Assembly: GCA_021778935.1 (NCBI GenBank)
Contig: JAJYBQ010000107.1
Span: 1 to 8,005, forward strand
Direction of reading: 5' to 3'
DNA length: 8,005 bases
From: Pseudomonadota bacterium
GTDB taxonomy: Bacteria > Pseudomonadota > Gammaproteobacteria > Burkholderiales > Burkholderiaceae
In this document: piece after piece, positions 1 to 4,932 of the stretch
Layout of the letters: the number at the start of each line of letters is the position of its first letter
How positions within the stretch are numbered: the first letter of the stretch is position 1
Made by a program: the position numbers and the translations under genes
The notes under the pieces: model-generated
What the model saw: the letters and a program-made list of their open reading frames with translations, nothing else
What the model was told of the DNA's origin: nothing
Databases searched by the model: none

Positions 1-736
1 CGAGGATGTTCTGCGGAATGCTGAACTCGACGGTGGTGGGCTTCATGGTCGTGACGACGACCAGCGCCGGCTGGCTCGAGGCGGTGACGAAATTGCCAAC
101 GTCGACGAGGCGCAGGCCGACCCGCCCGGCAACCGGCGCCGTGACGTGACAATAGATGAGGTCCAGGTTGTACTGCGCGATGTTCGCCCGATCGGTCTTC
201 ACCGCTCCTTCGTACTGCTGAACCAGGTACTTCTGGTCGACGTAGATCTGCTCGGCAATCGAGTGCGTGGCATGGAGGCGCGTGTAGCGCGCCAGGTCGG
301 CGCGGGCCTGGCCCAGCGCGGCGAGATCCTTGACCAGCTGCCCCTCGGCCTGCTCCTTGTCGATCTCGTATTGGCGCGGATCGATCTGGACCAGGAACTG
401 CCCCTTCCGGACGTCCTGTCCCTCGTGGTATGCAACCTCGGTGATGTAGCCGCTCAGCATCGGCAACACCGTCACCGTGGTGATCGGCGTGACGGTGCCC
501 AGCTCGTGCACGGTGACGGGCATCGATCCGAGCGCCGCCGTCGCAACGCCGACGACCTGCGCAGGCTCCTCGTGCTGGGGCGCCTTGCGATGCAGCACCC
601 GCAGCGCCACGACCACCGCAATCGCGGCGATTCCGATCGCCAGCCAGCCAAGGCGGCGGCGCGGACGCCCTCTTGGAGGGGGAACAACGGAGCTTGCCGC
701 AGGCTCGCCCTGCGATGGGACTTCGGAATCCTGCAT
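1..736 (-). CDS. mdtA: MdtA-like RND efflux periplasmic adaptor (membrane fusion protein), 3' part beyond the window
   Basis: This is the periplasmic adaptor of a tripartite RND drug-efflux pump, which links the inner-membrane transporter to an outer-membrane channel. The first 245 residues are visible. A basic N-terminus with one membrane anchor (about residues 30-48) is followed by the N-terminal barrel/lipoyl region with HELGTVTP (78-85), GYITEV and EGQDVRKGQFLVQIDP (105-120). A helical hairpin follows (about 125-190), then TAPVAGRVGLRLVDVGN (199-215), which closely resembles the MdtA/MuxA subfamily. Full adaptors are about 380-420 residues, so the cut is the window edge and not a truncation. 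ATG at 736 has a weak GAG upstream; an in-frame ATG at 748 (MSRT-) is an equal alternative. The pump subunits should lie further left. The divergent MarR gene is the likely regulator, by inference from position. Confidence 0.93.
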   Translation of the reverse strand, partial: MQDSEVPSQGEPAASSVVPPPRGRPRRRLGWLAIGIAAIAVVVALRVLHRKAPQHEEPAQVVGVATAALGSMPVTVHELGTVTPITTVTVLPMLSGYITEVAYHEGQDVRKGQFLVQIDPRQYEIDKEQAEGQLVKDLAALGQARADLARYTRLHATHSIAEQIYVDQKYLVQQYEGAVKTDRANIAQYNLDLIYCHVTAPVAGRVGLRLVDVGNFVTASSQPALVVVTTMKPTTVEFSIPQNIL

Positions 737-1046
737 GGTTCTCGACATCCAACGGGAAAGGATGGGATCGGAGCGGCGCACGCCGCTCCCCGCCGGCCGC
801 GGGCCGGCAACCCCCAATTCGACCATCAACCGGCAAAAACGGAAGGCATTTTATGTCGCGGACCGGGCCGCGTCTGTTGCAAGGAGTAATAGACCCCGAA
901 AACCCTTCCCCGGCCTGGACAATTCCGAGAAACGCCGGAGGCAAACTTACATCATCTTGTGATAGATTTATCCCAACGCAGCATGAACCTGTGGAAGGTG
1001 TGCCGGGTGCGGCACGGATGCGTCCGCAGGTCGGAAGGGGATGGTC
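737..1046. promoter_or_regulatory. Divergent intergenic region between the efflux adaptor and the MarR gene, with palindromes
   Basis: No gene is seen here. Several dyads could serve as MarR operators or leader hairpins. GGAGCGGCG/CGCCGCTCC lies at 770-789 with a 2-nt centre. GCCGGCC/GGCCGGC lies at 792-808 with a 3-nt centre. CGCGG/CCGCG spans 857-872 and GTGCCG/CGGCAC spans 1000-1015. The first two would sit in the adaptor mRNA leader if transcription starts above 810. The only AT-rich stretch is about 947-972 and includes ATCA-N5-TGAT, so a promoter for either gene could lie there. On the minus strand, TTGCAA (882-877) and CATAAA (855-850) look like -35 and -10 boxes, but their spacer is 21 bp. 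None of these assignments is firm. Confidence 0.4.
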
Positions 1047-1535
1047 ATGGAAGGGAAAATGCCGGAACTCGATGGCGCGGAATGCCTGCCGCGCCGGGAA
1101 TGCCCATTGGCCCTCGATGCGATCTTCCTGATTCGTCGTGCCCACCAGGTGGCGACGGCGCGATTCCAGGAATCCTGTCCCGACACCATGATGACGCCGA
1201 CCCAATATGCGGTCCTCGCCGCACTGAGCCGGTCCGAAGCGGTCGGACAGAACGAATTGGGACGCCGCATCCACCTCGACCGCGCAACCACCAGCATCGT
1301 GGTCCGCCTGCTGCGGCGGCGCGGCCTGATCGCCGCCGCCACGGATGCCGACGATCGCAGGAGGACGCTCCTCCGCCTGACGAGCGCCGGGCGCACGCTG
1401 CTGGAGCGGATCAGCCCCTCCGTCCGACTGGCCAACGACGCGCTGTTGTCGGCATTCAGCGCGCCCCAGACCCAGCAGTTCTTCGATCTCCTCGACCGGC
1501 TCACCGTCGGCGATCGGAGCAAGGCCCACACCTGA
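1047..1535 (+). CDS. MarR-family winged-helix transcriptional regulator
   Basis: This cytoplasmic DNA-binding repressor or activator has 162 residues, normal for MarR proteins. The winged helix is clear. TPTQYAVLAAL (50-60) begins it. Helix-turn-helix NELGRRIHLDRATTSIVVRLL (69-89) follows, then RRGLI and the wing DADDRRRTLLRLTSAGR (100-116) with the family's D-x-R-R-R pattern. Flanking helices (about 20-45 and 120-152) would form the dimer interface. Start: GGAAGGGG at 1033-1040 lies 6 nt before ATG 1047, whereas ATG 1041 abuts it, so 1047 is preferred. Cys13, Cys19 and Cys44 could allow redox sensing, but this is speculative. It is transcribed away from the efflux adaptor gene, so control of that pump is the simplest role. 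The twin small-protein genes downstream have their own promoter-like sequence. Confidence 0.92.
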   Translation: MEGKMPELDGAECLPRRECPLALDAIFLIRRAHQVATARFQESCPDTMMTPTQYAVLAALSRSEAVGQNELGRRIHLDRATTSIVVRLLRRRGLIAAATDADDRRRTLLRLTSAGRTLLERISPSVRLANDALLSAFSAPQTQQFFDLLDRLTVGDRSKAHT

Positions 1536-1599
1536 GCAACGGCGCCGAACGGGCATTCCTCCCGGCGCGGCCGAGCCGTCGTTACACCCTGTTTCGACG

Positions 1600-1638
1600 C
1601 TGAACGCCCTCTGAATTGCATGTTCAGAGGCGGTTCAC
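1600..1638 (+). promoter_or_regulatory. Conserved palindromic upstream site, left copy (11-bp-spaced CTGAA boxes)
   Basis: CTGAA occurs at 1600 and 1611, and the inverted form TTCAG/TTCAC occurs at 1623 and 1634. The layout is CTGAA-N6-CTGAA-N7-TTCAG-N6-TTCAC, a 39-bp dyad centred on 1619. The inner arms CCTCTGAA/TTCAGAGG are perfect. The same site precedes the second small gene at the same distance from its ATG (77 nt). Direct pentamers 11 bp apart suit OmpR/PhoB-type response regulators; which regulator binds is unknown. No good sigma-70 -10 box follows, which fits activator dependence but does not prove it. Confidence 0.5.
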
Positions 1639-1715
1639 GGCCCGGGCGCACAGTGTCGTCATGTCGAGTTCGCACCGCGAACCGAACTCCCGAAACCAAA
1701 CCACCGGAGATCATC

Positions 1716-1952
1716 ATGACGACCCAAAAACCGAGCTTTCTGGAAACCCTCTCGCTCATCGTGATGGCCGCCCCCATCGTGCTGGTGCCGGTTGCGTTTC
1801 TCGCCTTCGAGGAATCGCTCCTCCGCGCGCAGACCATCGTCACCGGACTCGAGTGGACGGTCGTCGCAAGCGGAATCGCCCTCGCCCTGCGCGCCCTGAG
1901 CCGCTCCACGCCCGCGAATGGCGGACGGGGAACCGAGGCGCAGGCCGCCTGA
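1716..1952 (+). CDS. Small two-helix membrane protein, copy 1 (unknown family)
   Basis: The product has 78 residues and two hydrophobic segments: residues 12-32 (LSLIVMAAPIVLVPVAFLAF) and about 41-61 (IVTGLEWTVVASGIALALRAL). A short polar link FEESLLRAQ joins them, and the hydrophilic tail is rich in Gly and Ala. It is probably an inner-membrane hairpin protein. Start: GGAGA at 1706-1710 lies 5 nt before ATG 1716. An in-frame ATG at 1620 falls inside the regulatory palindrome and is not used. Nearly the same protein is encoded at 2163-2399 on the other strand: the first 60 residues differ only at 7, 10, 47 and 49, while the tails diverge freely. Conserved helices with free tails indicate two working copies. 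I do not recognise the family and give no function. A strong terminator follows at 2014-2045. Confidence 0.8.
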   Translation: MTTQKPSFLETLSLIVMAAPIVLVPVAFLAFEESLLRAQTIVTGLEWTVVASGIALALRALSRSTPANGGRGTEAQAA

Positions 1953-2013
1953 ACACCGGCCCCCTCGATGGTGTCGGGGGGCGCCAGCCATGCCGCCCCT
2001 GCGATGCCATCTT

Positions 2014-2045
2014 CGGCGGATCCGCGACGGGTCCGCCGCTTTTTT
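2014..2045 (+). terminator. Rho-independent terminator of small membrane gene copy 1
   Basis: Stem CGGCGGATCC (2014-2023) pairs with GGGTCCGCCG (2029-2038) across the loop GCGAC. It has ten pairs including one T-G wobble, and is followed by C and six T (2040-2045). It serves plus-strand transcription from the gene at 1716. Confidence 0.9.
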
Positions 2046-2071
2046 CGTCCCCCCGCGGGGGTACACCCAGC

Positions 2072-2103
2072 AAAAAAACGGCGGACCCACAAGGGGTCCG
2101 CCG
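2072..2103 (-). terminator. Rho-independent terminator of small membrane gene copy 2
   Basis: Read on the minus strand, CGGCGGACCC (2103-2094) pairs perfectly with GGGTCCGCCG (2088-2079) across a 5-nt loop, followed by seven T (2078-2072). It mirrors the terminator at 2014-2045. The two converging transcripts end 26 bp apart, around a GC palindrome at 2050-2061. Confidence 0.9.
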
Positions 2104-2162
2104 CTTCGCATCATGGAGGGCCGCATGGGCTGCGCCCTCCGGCCCCAAGCAAACCGCGGGGC

Positions 2163-2399
2163 TTATGCCGCGTGCGCCTCGGCGCTGCCTTCGATGTGCG
2201 AATCCGTGGACTGGCGCAGCGCACGCAGGGCCAGGGCGATTCCGCTGGCAACGAGCGTCAGTTCCAGTCCCGTCACGATGGTCTGCGCGCGGAGGAGCGA
2301 TTCCTCGAACGCGAGAAACGCAACCGGCACCAGCACGATGGGGGCGGCCATCACGATGAGCGAGAGGGTTCCCAGGAAGGTCGGCTTTTGGGTCGTCAT
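2163..2399 (-). CDS. Small two-helix membrane protein, copy 2 (unknown family)
   Basis: This 78-residue paralogue of the 1716-1952 product has the same length and the same two hydrophobic segments (12-32 and about 41-61). It differs by S7T, E10G, W47L and V49L in the first 60 residues and has an unrelated-looking tail ending SAEAHAA. Start: GGAGAT at 2409-2404 lies 4 nt before ATG 2399. The ATG at 2411, four codons upstream, overlaps that ribosome binding site and is rejected. The gene is transcribed toward copy 1 and ends in its own terminator. Many differences between the copies are synonymous, so both reading frames seem to be maintained. Function is unknown; a stress- or antimicrobial-responsive membrane protein is only a guess from the upstream site. 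Confidence 0.8.
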   Translation of the reverse strand: MTTQKPTFLGTLSLIVMAAPIVLVPVAFLAFEESLLRAQTIVTGLELTLVASGIALALRALRQSTDSHIEGSAEAHAA

Positions 2400-2476
2400 G
2401 ATTATCTCCATCAGGTCGGTTTCGGGGCTTCGGTTCGCTGCGCGAACTCAACATGGCGACACTGTGCGCCCGAGCC

Positions 2477-2515
2477 GTGAACGGCCTCTGAACATTCGAT
2501 TCAGAACGCGTTCAG
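2477..2515 (-). promoter_or_regulatory. Conserved palindromic upstream site, right copy
   Basis: On the plus strand this reads GTGAA (2477), CTGAA (2488), TTCAG (2500) and TTCAG (2511), with the same 6-, 7- and 6-nt gaps as the left copy. Its edge lies 77 nt from ATG 2399. The boxes stayed while intervening bases changed (CCT versus GTT, and TGC versus CGA), which supports selection on the boxes. Confidence 0.5.
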
Positions 2516-2662
2516 CGATGGCAACAGGGTGTAACGACCGCATCGCGGATCGCGTCGTCGTCGGGCGGATCCGGCCATGCGACGCCCGACCGGGATCGAA
2601 ACACGCGGAAGGGGTTTTTGACGGCCACGACGATCCGTTGCAATACAACGGGCCATCGTGCT

Positions 2663-2677
2663 TGCTGGCGGAGAGAG
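2663..2677 (-). repeat. Candidate attachment-site copy: duplicated 3' end of tRNA-Ser
   Basis: TGCTGGCGGAGAGAG is identical to 4753-4767, in the same orientation. In the tRNA gene this covers the 3' acceptor strand, the discriminator base and CCA, plus 3 nt beyond. GGAT two bases further on also matches in register. Such a fragment is what tRNA-targeting integration leaves at the far end of an element. The spacing between copies is 2090 bp. Confidence 0.65.
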
Positions 2678-2746
2678 CAGGATCAATACATCGTTTCTTA
2701 TCAATTGATTATCAGCGTCATACCACGAATAATGCCCAACTCCTCA

Positions 2747-2843
2747 CGCCGTAGCGACGAATTCTCCCTCTGCGCCATCCAGCGCGATCATGATGGCGGG
2801 AAATAAATTCGTCGGGCGATTTCGCAATACGAAACCGACGGCG
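2747..2843. repeat. Nested inverted repeats, possible structured RNA or recombination site
   Basis: CGACGAATT and CGCCATC (2755-2763, 2773-2779) pair with GATGGCG and AATTCGTCG (2792-2798, 2806-2814). CGTCGG and TTTCG (2810-2815, 2820-2824) pair with CGAAA and CCGACG (2830-2840) around the loop CAATA. CGCCGT (2747-2752) pairs with ACGGCG (2838-2843). Some pairings are mutually exclusive. No T tract or promoter makes the role clear. Confidence 0.35.
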
Positions 2844-3045
2844 TTAGCGGAAGGGCCTAATCCGCAAGCCGGCTTGATCGCGTGCGTGGCGCCGACCGAT
2901 CGGGAGAATTCCAATTTTCGGCTCCCGACAACTGACGCTCGCCAAATTTCCTTGTCGACCCGGAGCAGCCGCCCACCGAATCCGCACAGCGGCTCTTCAA
3001 CGCGGACTGCGGACTTTCACGACGCAGCGAACTCTGCGCGTGGAA

Positions 3046-3366
3046 TTACGGAGTGACATCGAAAAGCCCCCACCAGTCCTGTGCAGCATGGAGCACGCGC
3101 ACGATGCTGACGCCATCGTCGCGCGGAAAGTAGAAGATCAGAACATTGTCGAAGCCGCGTACCTGCCATTTGCGTAGGCCAGCAAGTTCGGGACCTTTCA
3201 ACAATAGCGGTGCGCCAATCCTTGGTTGGTTTGCCAGATCGTTGAAACTTGCCTCTGCATTGGCGAGGAATCGCTCCGCCTTCTCCTCGCCTGCATGTTC
3301 CGCGAGATAAACGTAGTGTTCAATGAGATCCCGGCGCGCAGCCGCGCGGCGGTATACCGCCGCCAT
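3046..3366 (-). CDS. parE: RelE/ParE-family toxin of a type II toxin-antitoxin operon
   Basis: The product has 106 residues, the usual size for this family. N-terminal YRRAAARRDLIEHYVYLAEHAGEEKAERFLANAEASFNDLANQPRIGAP (5-53) is the ParE helical hairpin. RKWQVRGFDNVLIFYFPRDDGVSIVRVLHAAQDW (65-98) is the beta-sheet core with the typical R-VLHAAQDW ending. ParE toxins poison DNA gyrase, while other fold members cut mRNA on ribosomes; ParE-like is favoured from sequence style and from the ParD partner. The start overlaps the antitoxin stop as TAATG (3368-3364), so translation is coupled. An upstream in-frame ATG at 3429 would run 21 codons into the antitoxin gene and is not used. The frame is intact, so the toxin looks functional. 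It lies inside the tRNA-bounded island. Confidence 0.88.
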   Translation of the reverse strand: MAAVYRRAAARRDLIEHYVYLAEHAGEEKAERFLANAEASFNDLANQPRIGAPLLLKGPELAGLRKWQVRGFDNVLIFYFPRDDGVSIVRVLHAAQDWWGLFDVTP

Positions 3367-3629
3367 TATCCGCCGCGCTTCCGCGTCATTTTTACGCGGG
3401 CCAGCGCTTCTTGCCGGATCGCTTTCCAATCGGCACTAGTCAGCGGCGCTTCGTCGCTCTGCAGACCTTCCAGCAAAAGCGCTTCGAGTTGTTCCTCGCC
3501 TTTTCGCTTCTCGTCTGCCCGAATGAGTTCGCGAACATACTCGCTGGCGCTGCTATAGCGGCCACCGGCGACCAGCCGATCCACAAATTCTTTCATGGGT
3601 TCGGGCAAGGATACGTTCATCGTTTGCAT
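3366..3629 (-). CDS. parD: ParD-family antitoxin (ribbon-helix-helix)
   Basis: This 87-residue antitoxin binds and neutralises the toxin encoded just after it and represses the shared promoter. The N-terminal ribbon-helix-helix reads MNVSLPEPMKEFVDRLVAGGRYSSASEYVRELIR (4-37), with the family G-R-Y-x-S-x-S-E-Y-V-R-E pattern. A charged toxin-binding tail follows (about 38-87). AGGAGG (3641-3636) lies 6 nt before ATG 3629, fixing the start; ATG 3620 is the less likely alternative. The toxin gene overlaps by one base. The promoter and operator lie immediately upstream at 3660-3698. Upstream of the promoter the DNA changes abruptly to integrase remnant, so the operon may have replaced the integrase 3' end. 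Confidence 0.9.
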   Translation of the reverse strand: MQTMNVSLPEPMKEFVDRLVAGGRYSSASEYVRELIRADEKRKGEEQLEALLLEGLQSDEAPLTSADWKAIRQEALARVKMTRKRGG

Positions 3630-3659
3630 GCCAATCCTCCTGCGGCATTCATCTTAGAA

Positions 3660-3698
3660 AGTATATTCCAGAATGGCATTAAATGGCAATATATGCCA
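3660..3698 (-). promoter_or_regulatory. Promoter and autoregulatory operator of the parDE-type operon
   Basis: On the minus strand, TTGCCA (3689-3684) and TATACT (3665-3660) are 5/6 matches to the -35 and -10 consensus with an 18-bp spacer. Boxes TGGCA (3674), TGGCA (3684) and TGCCA (3694), read on the plus strand, sit exactly 10 bp apart. The last two form TGGCA-N5-TGCCA over the -35 box. Repeated short boxes in helical phase are typical of ribbon-helix-helix antitoxin operators, so ParD autorepression is expected. Confidence 0.75.
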
Positions 3699-3719
3699 TA
3701 GTAATCCCCCCGCAGATTG

Positions 3720-4730
3720 AAGCGAGCGGAAGCCGGAGAGCCGGTTCCGGGGCTGTGCCGGGAGATCGTGAGCAGCATCGCCATGTTGGACATCGGAGCC
3801 GCAAGGTTTACGGGCGACGAAAAGACCCATCGCGCATGCTGCCCTTCCTGCCGTCCCAGGACCGCGAGGGCCGCGTCACTCAGGTGGACCGTGTGGACCT
3901 GCCGTGCCTTCATCTTCGCCGCGGGAATCGTCCCGGTGCGCCCCTGCCGGTCGATCTCGGGCCATTCCACTTCCAGGGCTTCGCTCGTCCTCGCAGCGGT
4001 CAGGATCAGGAATTCGAGACAGCGCCCGGCCGTACCGGGGACGCCGGATCGCGCCGCGAGAAATGCAGGGGCTTGGGCGTAGGGCAGGGAAGCGAACTTG
4101 CCGCGGCAGTGCCGTCCCGCTCGCCGGAGCAATTCCCGCTTGATCGGGGTCGCCGGGTTCGAGTCGATCAGCCCGTCGATAACCGCAGCATTGAAGATCG
4201 TTTCCAGGCGCTGCCGTACGCGGCTGCCGGTCTCGGGAGTCTTGCGCAGCACCGGCACGAGTCGATCGAGCAGGTCCGCCGCCCGAACGCCAGCGAGCGG
4301 TGCATCGAGGATCGAATCGGGAACGTGGCGTTCGATGCTGGCGATCCATTGCGCGGCGTGTTTGTCCGTACGGATCGGCTCGACATGTTCGGCGTGGTAC
4401 GCCCGGGCGTACTTGCGCACCGCCATCGTCTCGGCCTTCTTCGCGACCGCGGCTGCTCGGACCCGCTCCTTGTCGGCTGCCTGCCGGTCGCGCCGCAGGT
4501 CGATCGGGTCGACGCCGGGATCCAACAGCTTGCGCGCCTCCTCCGCGCGCTTGCGGGCGCGCTGCAGGGAAAGGCCCGCGGTTTCCCGGTTCTGCCGATC
4601 CGCGGAACCGAAACCACCCTCGCGGCGCTTGCCGTCCCATGCGGTGAACCGGAAAACCCACGATGCGGTGGAAGTTCCGACGCGCAGGGAGAGGCCGTCG
4701 CCGTCGCGGTGATCGCCGGGTCTTGACGTG
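3720..4730 (-). pseudogene. P4-type tyrosine integrase remnant, broken at both ends
   Basis: Recognisable landmarks in order are PGDHRDGDGLSLRV (near 4720-4679), RARKRAEEARKLLDPGVDP, the core-binding domain through RLETIFNAAVIDGLIDSNPA, then LTAARTSEAL with the first catalytic Arg (codon 3991-3989), KMKARQVHTVHLSDAAL with the beta-hairpin Lys, and the family motif PMSNMAMLL. After this the frame slips: GFRS of the expected HGFRS motif appears in another frame at 3734-3723, with Ser in place of His. All sequence that should carry the second His and the Tyr nucleophile is missing. The roughly 20 N-terminal residues expected before DGDGL are also absent, and no start codon lies between tRNA-Ser and the homology. 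The long frame continues into the toxin-antitoxin promoter without integrase similarity. The enzyme is almost certainly inactive; it probably once catalysed insertion at the adjacent tRNA-Ser. Confidence 0.85.
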
Positions 4731-4752
4731 CTTGAACTAACGGGAACTGTTC

Positions 4753-4767
4753 TGCTGGCGGAGAGAG
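4753..4767 (-). repeat. Candidate attachment-site copy at the tRNA-Ser 3' end
   Basis: This 15-bp block is the partner of the direct repeat at 2663-2677. Twelve of its bases are tRNA 3' sequence including CCA, and three lie beyond. The integrase remnant is oriented away from it, the usual layout at the integrase end of tRNA-integrated elements. Confidence 0.65.
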
Positions 4768-4846
4768 TGGGATTCGAACCCACGATAGGCTTTTGACCTA
4801 TACACACTTTCCAGGCGTGCGCCTTCGACCGCTCGGCCATCTCTCC
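4756..4846 (-). tRNA. tRNA-Ser (anticodon GGA)
   Basis: All arms fold. The acceptor stem is GGAGAGA/TCTCTCC with discriminator G and an encoded CCA (4758-4756). The D stem is GCC/GGC. The anticodon stem CACGC/GTGTG encloses the loop CTGGAAA, with anticodon GGA at 4812-4810, reading UCC and UCU. The long class II variable arm has stem ATAGG/CCTAT, and the T arm is GTGGG-TTCGAAT-CCCAC. The total is 91 nt including CCA. The gene is intact despite serving as an integration site, because the 3' end is supplied by the element. The integrase remnant begins within about 40 nt of its 3' end. Confidence 0.97.
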
Positions 4847-4882
4847 GGATTTCCCACGGGCGCAGGAAACACAGCGGACGGT

Positions 4883-4888
4883 ATTCTA
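4883..4888 (-). promoter_or_regulatory. Probable -10 box of the tRNA-Ser promoter
   Basis: TAGAAT on the minus strand is a 5/6 match to TATAAT, 36 nt upstream of the mature tRNA 5' end, giving a leader of about 30 nt. It is followed by the GC-rich ACCGTCCGC, as in stringently controlled stable RNA promoters. No convincing -35 box is seen. Confidence 0.45.
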
Positions 4889-4932
4889 CCCGACCTGCCC
4901 GCCCGGCCTCCGGACCGCCGGCGCCCCGATCG

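Larger units (their letters stand above)
1578..2045 (+). repeat. Left arm of a long imperfect inverted repeat (gene, upstream region and terminator duplicated)
   Basis: The sequence from GTCGTTACACCCTGTT (1578-1593) through the small membrane gene to its terminator is repeated as the reverse complement at 2072-2538. The upstream boxes, leader and first roughly 180 coding bases match at around 90% by eye, with one exact block of about 60 bases in the gene. Similarity falls in the last 18 codons and in the stop-to-terminator segment, then returns at the terminator hairpin. The axis of symmetry is near 2057, next to CCCCC-GC-GGGGG (2050-2061). Confidence 0.9.
2072..2538 (-). repeat. Right arm of the long imperfect inverted repeat
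   Basis: This is the reverse-complement copy of 1578-2045. It ends at 2538 with the complement of the 16-base block at 1578-1593. It contains the second small membrane gene, its leader, its palindromic upstream site (2477-2515) and its terminator. One or two small insertions or deletions are seen near 2518-2522. The outer flanks beyond 1578 and 2538 do not match. Confidence 0.9.
2539..3045. other. Non-coding stretch with inverted repeats and lower-GC DNA
   Basis: No convincing gene was found on either strand. GTCGGGCG/CGCCCGAC (2560-2590) could form a hairpin. From about 2680 the base composition becomes clearly richer in AT, starting just inside the tRNA-like repeat at 2663-2677. ATCAATTGAT is a 10-bp palindrome at 2700-2709. 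Nested inverted repeats lie at 2747-2843 (listed separately). CGGGAG/CTCCCG (2901-2927) and TCCGCA/TGCGGA (2981-3013) are further short stems. The last lies 33 nt past the toxin stop codon but has no T tract, so it is not a clear terminator. Confidence 0.5.

Noticed and set aside
146..889. A 247-codon open frame on the plus strand
   Set aside because: It is antisense to the efflux adaptor, whose motifs are unmistakable, and its translation is Arg-rich and low in complexity.
968..2092. A 374-codon open frame on the minus strand
   Set aside because: It runs antisense through the MarR gene and small membrane gene copy 1 and shows no domain; high GC leaves such frames open.
2696..2713. Fur-box-like AT palindrome around ATCAATTGAT
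   Set aside because: It shares only part of the GATAAT-type consensus and no gene start lies nearby.
1918..2754. A 278-codon open frame on the plus strand across the right arm
   Set aside because: It passes through a terminator and runs antisense to copy 2; the translation is not protein-like.
2734..2847. Integron attC recombination site (GCCCAAC ... GTTAGC)
   Set aside because: The first core fits RYYYAAC, but the second does not fit GTTRRRY, the two are not complementary, and the toxin-antitoxin genes are not placed as a cassette would require.
2981..3013. Terminator of the toxin-antitoxin operon
   Set aside because: The stem TCCGCA/TGCGGA is only six pairs with a 21-nt loop and has no T tract on the transcribed side.
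2790..3056. An 88-codon open frame on the plus strand in the gene-free stretch
   Set aside because: It has no clear ribosome binding site, no recognisable domain and an unstructured Ser/Arg/Pro-rich composition, and it runs into the 3' end of the toxin gene on the other strand.
3367..3429. Longer toxin beginning at ATG 3429
   Set aside because: These 21 codons lie inside the antitoxin gene; the TAATG overlap at 3368-3364 gives the standard coupled start.
4738..4840. Integrase start at the ATG at 4840 (MAERSKAHAW-)
   Set aside because: That segment is the tRNA-Ser gene read as protein, so it cannot be taken as the real integrase N-terminus.
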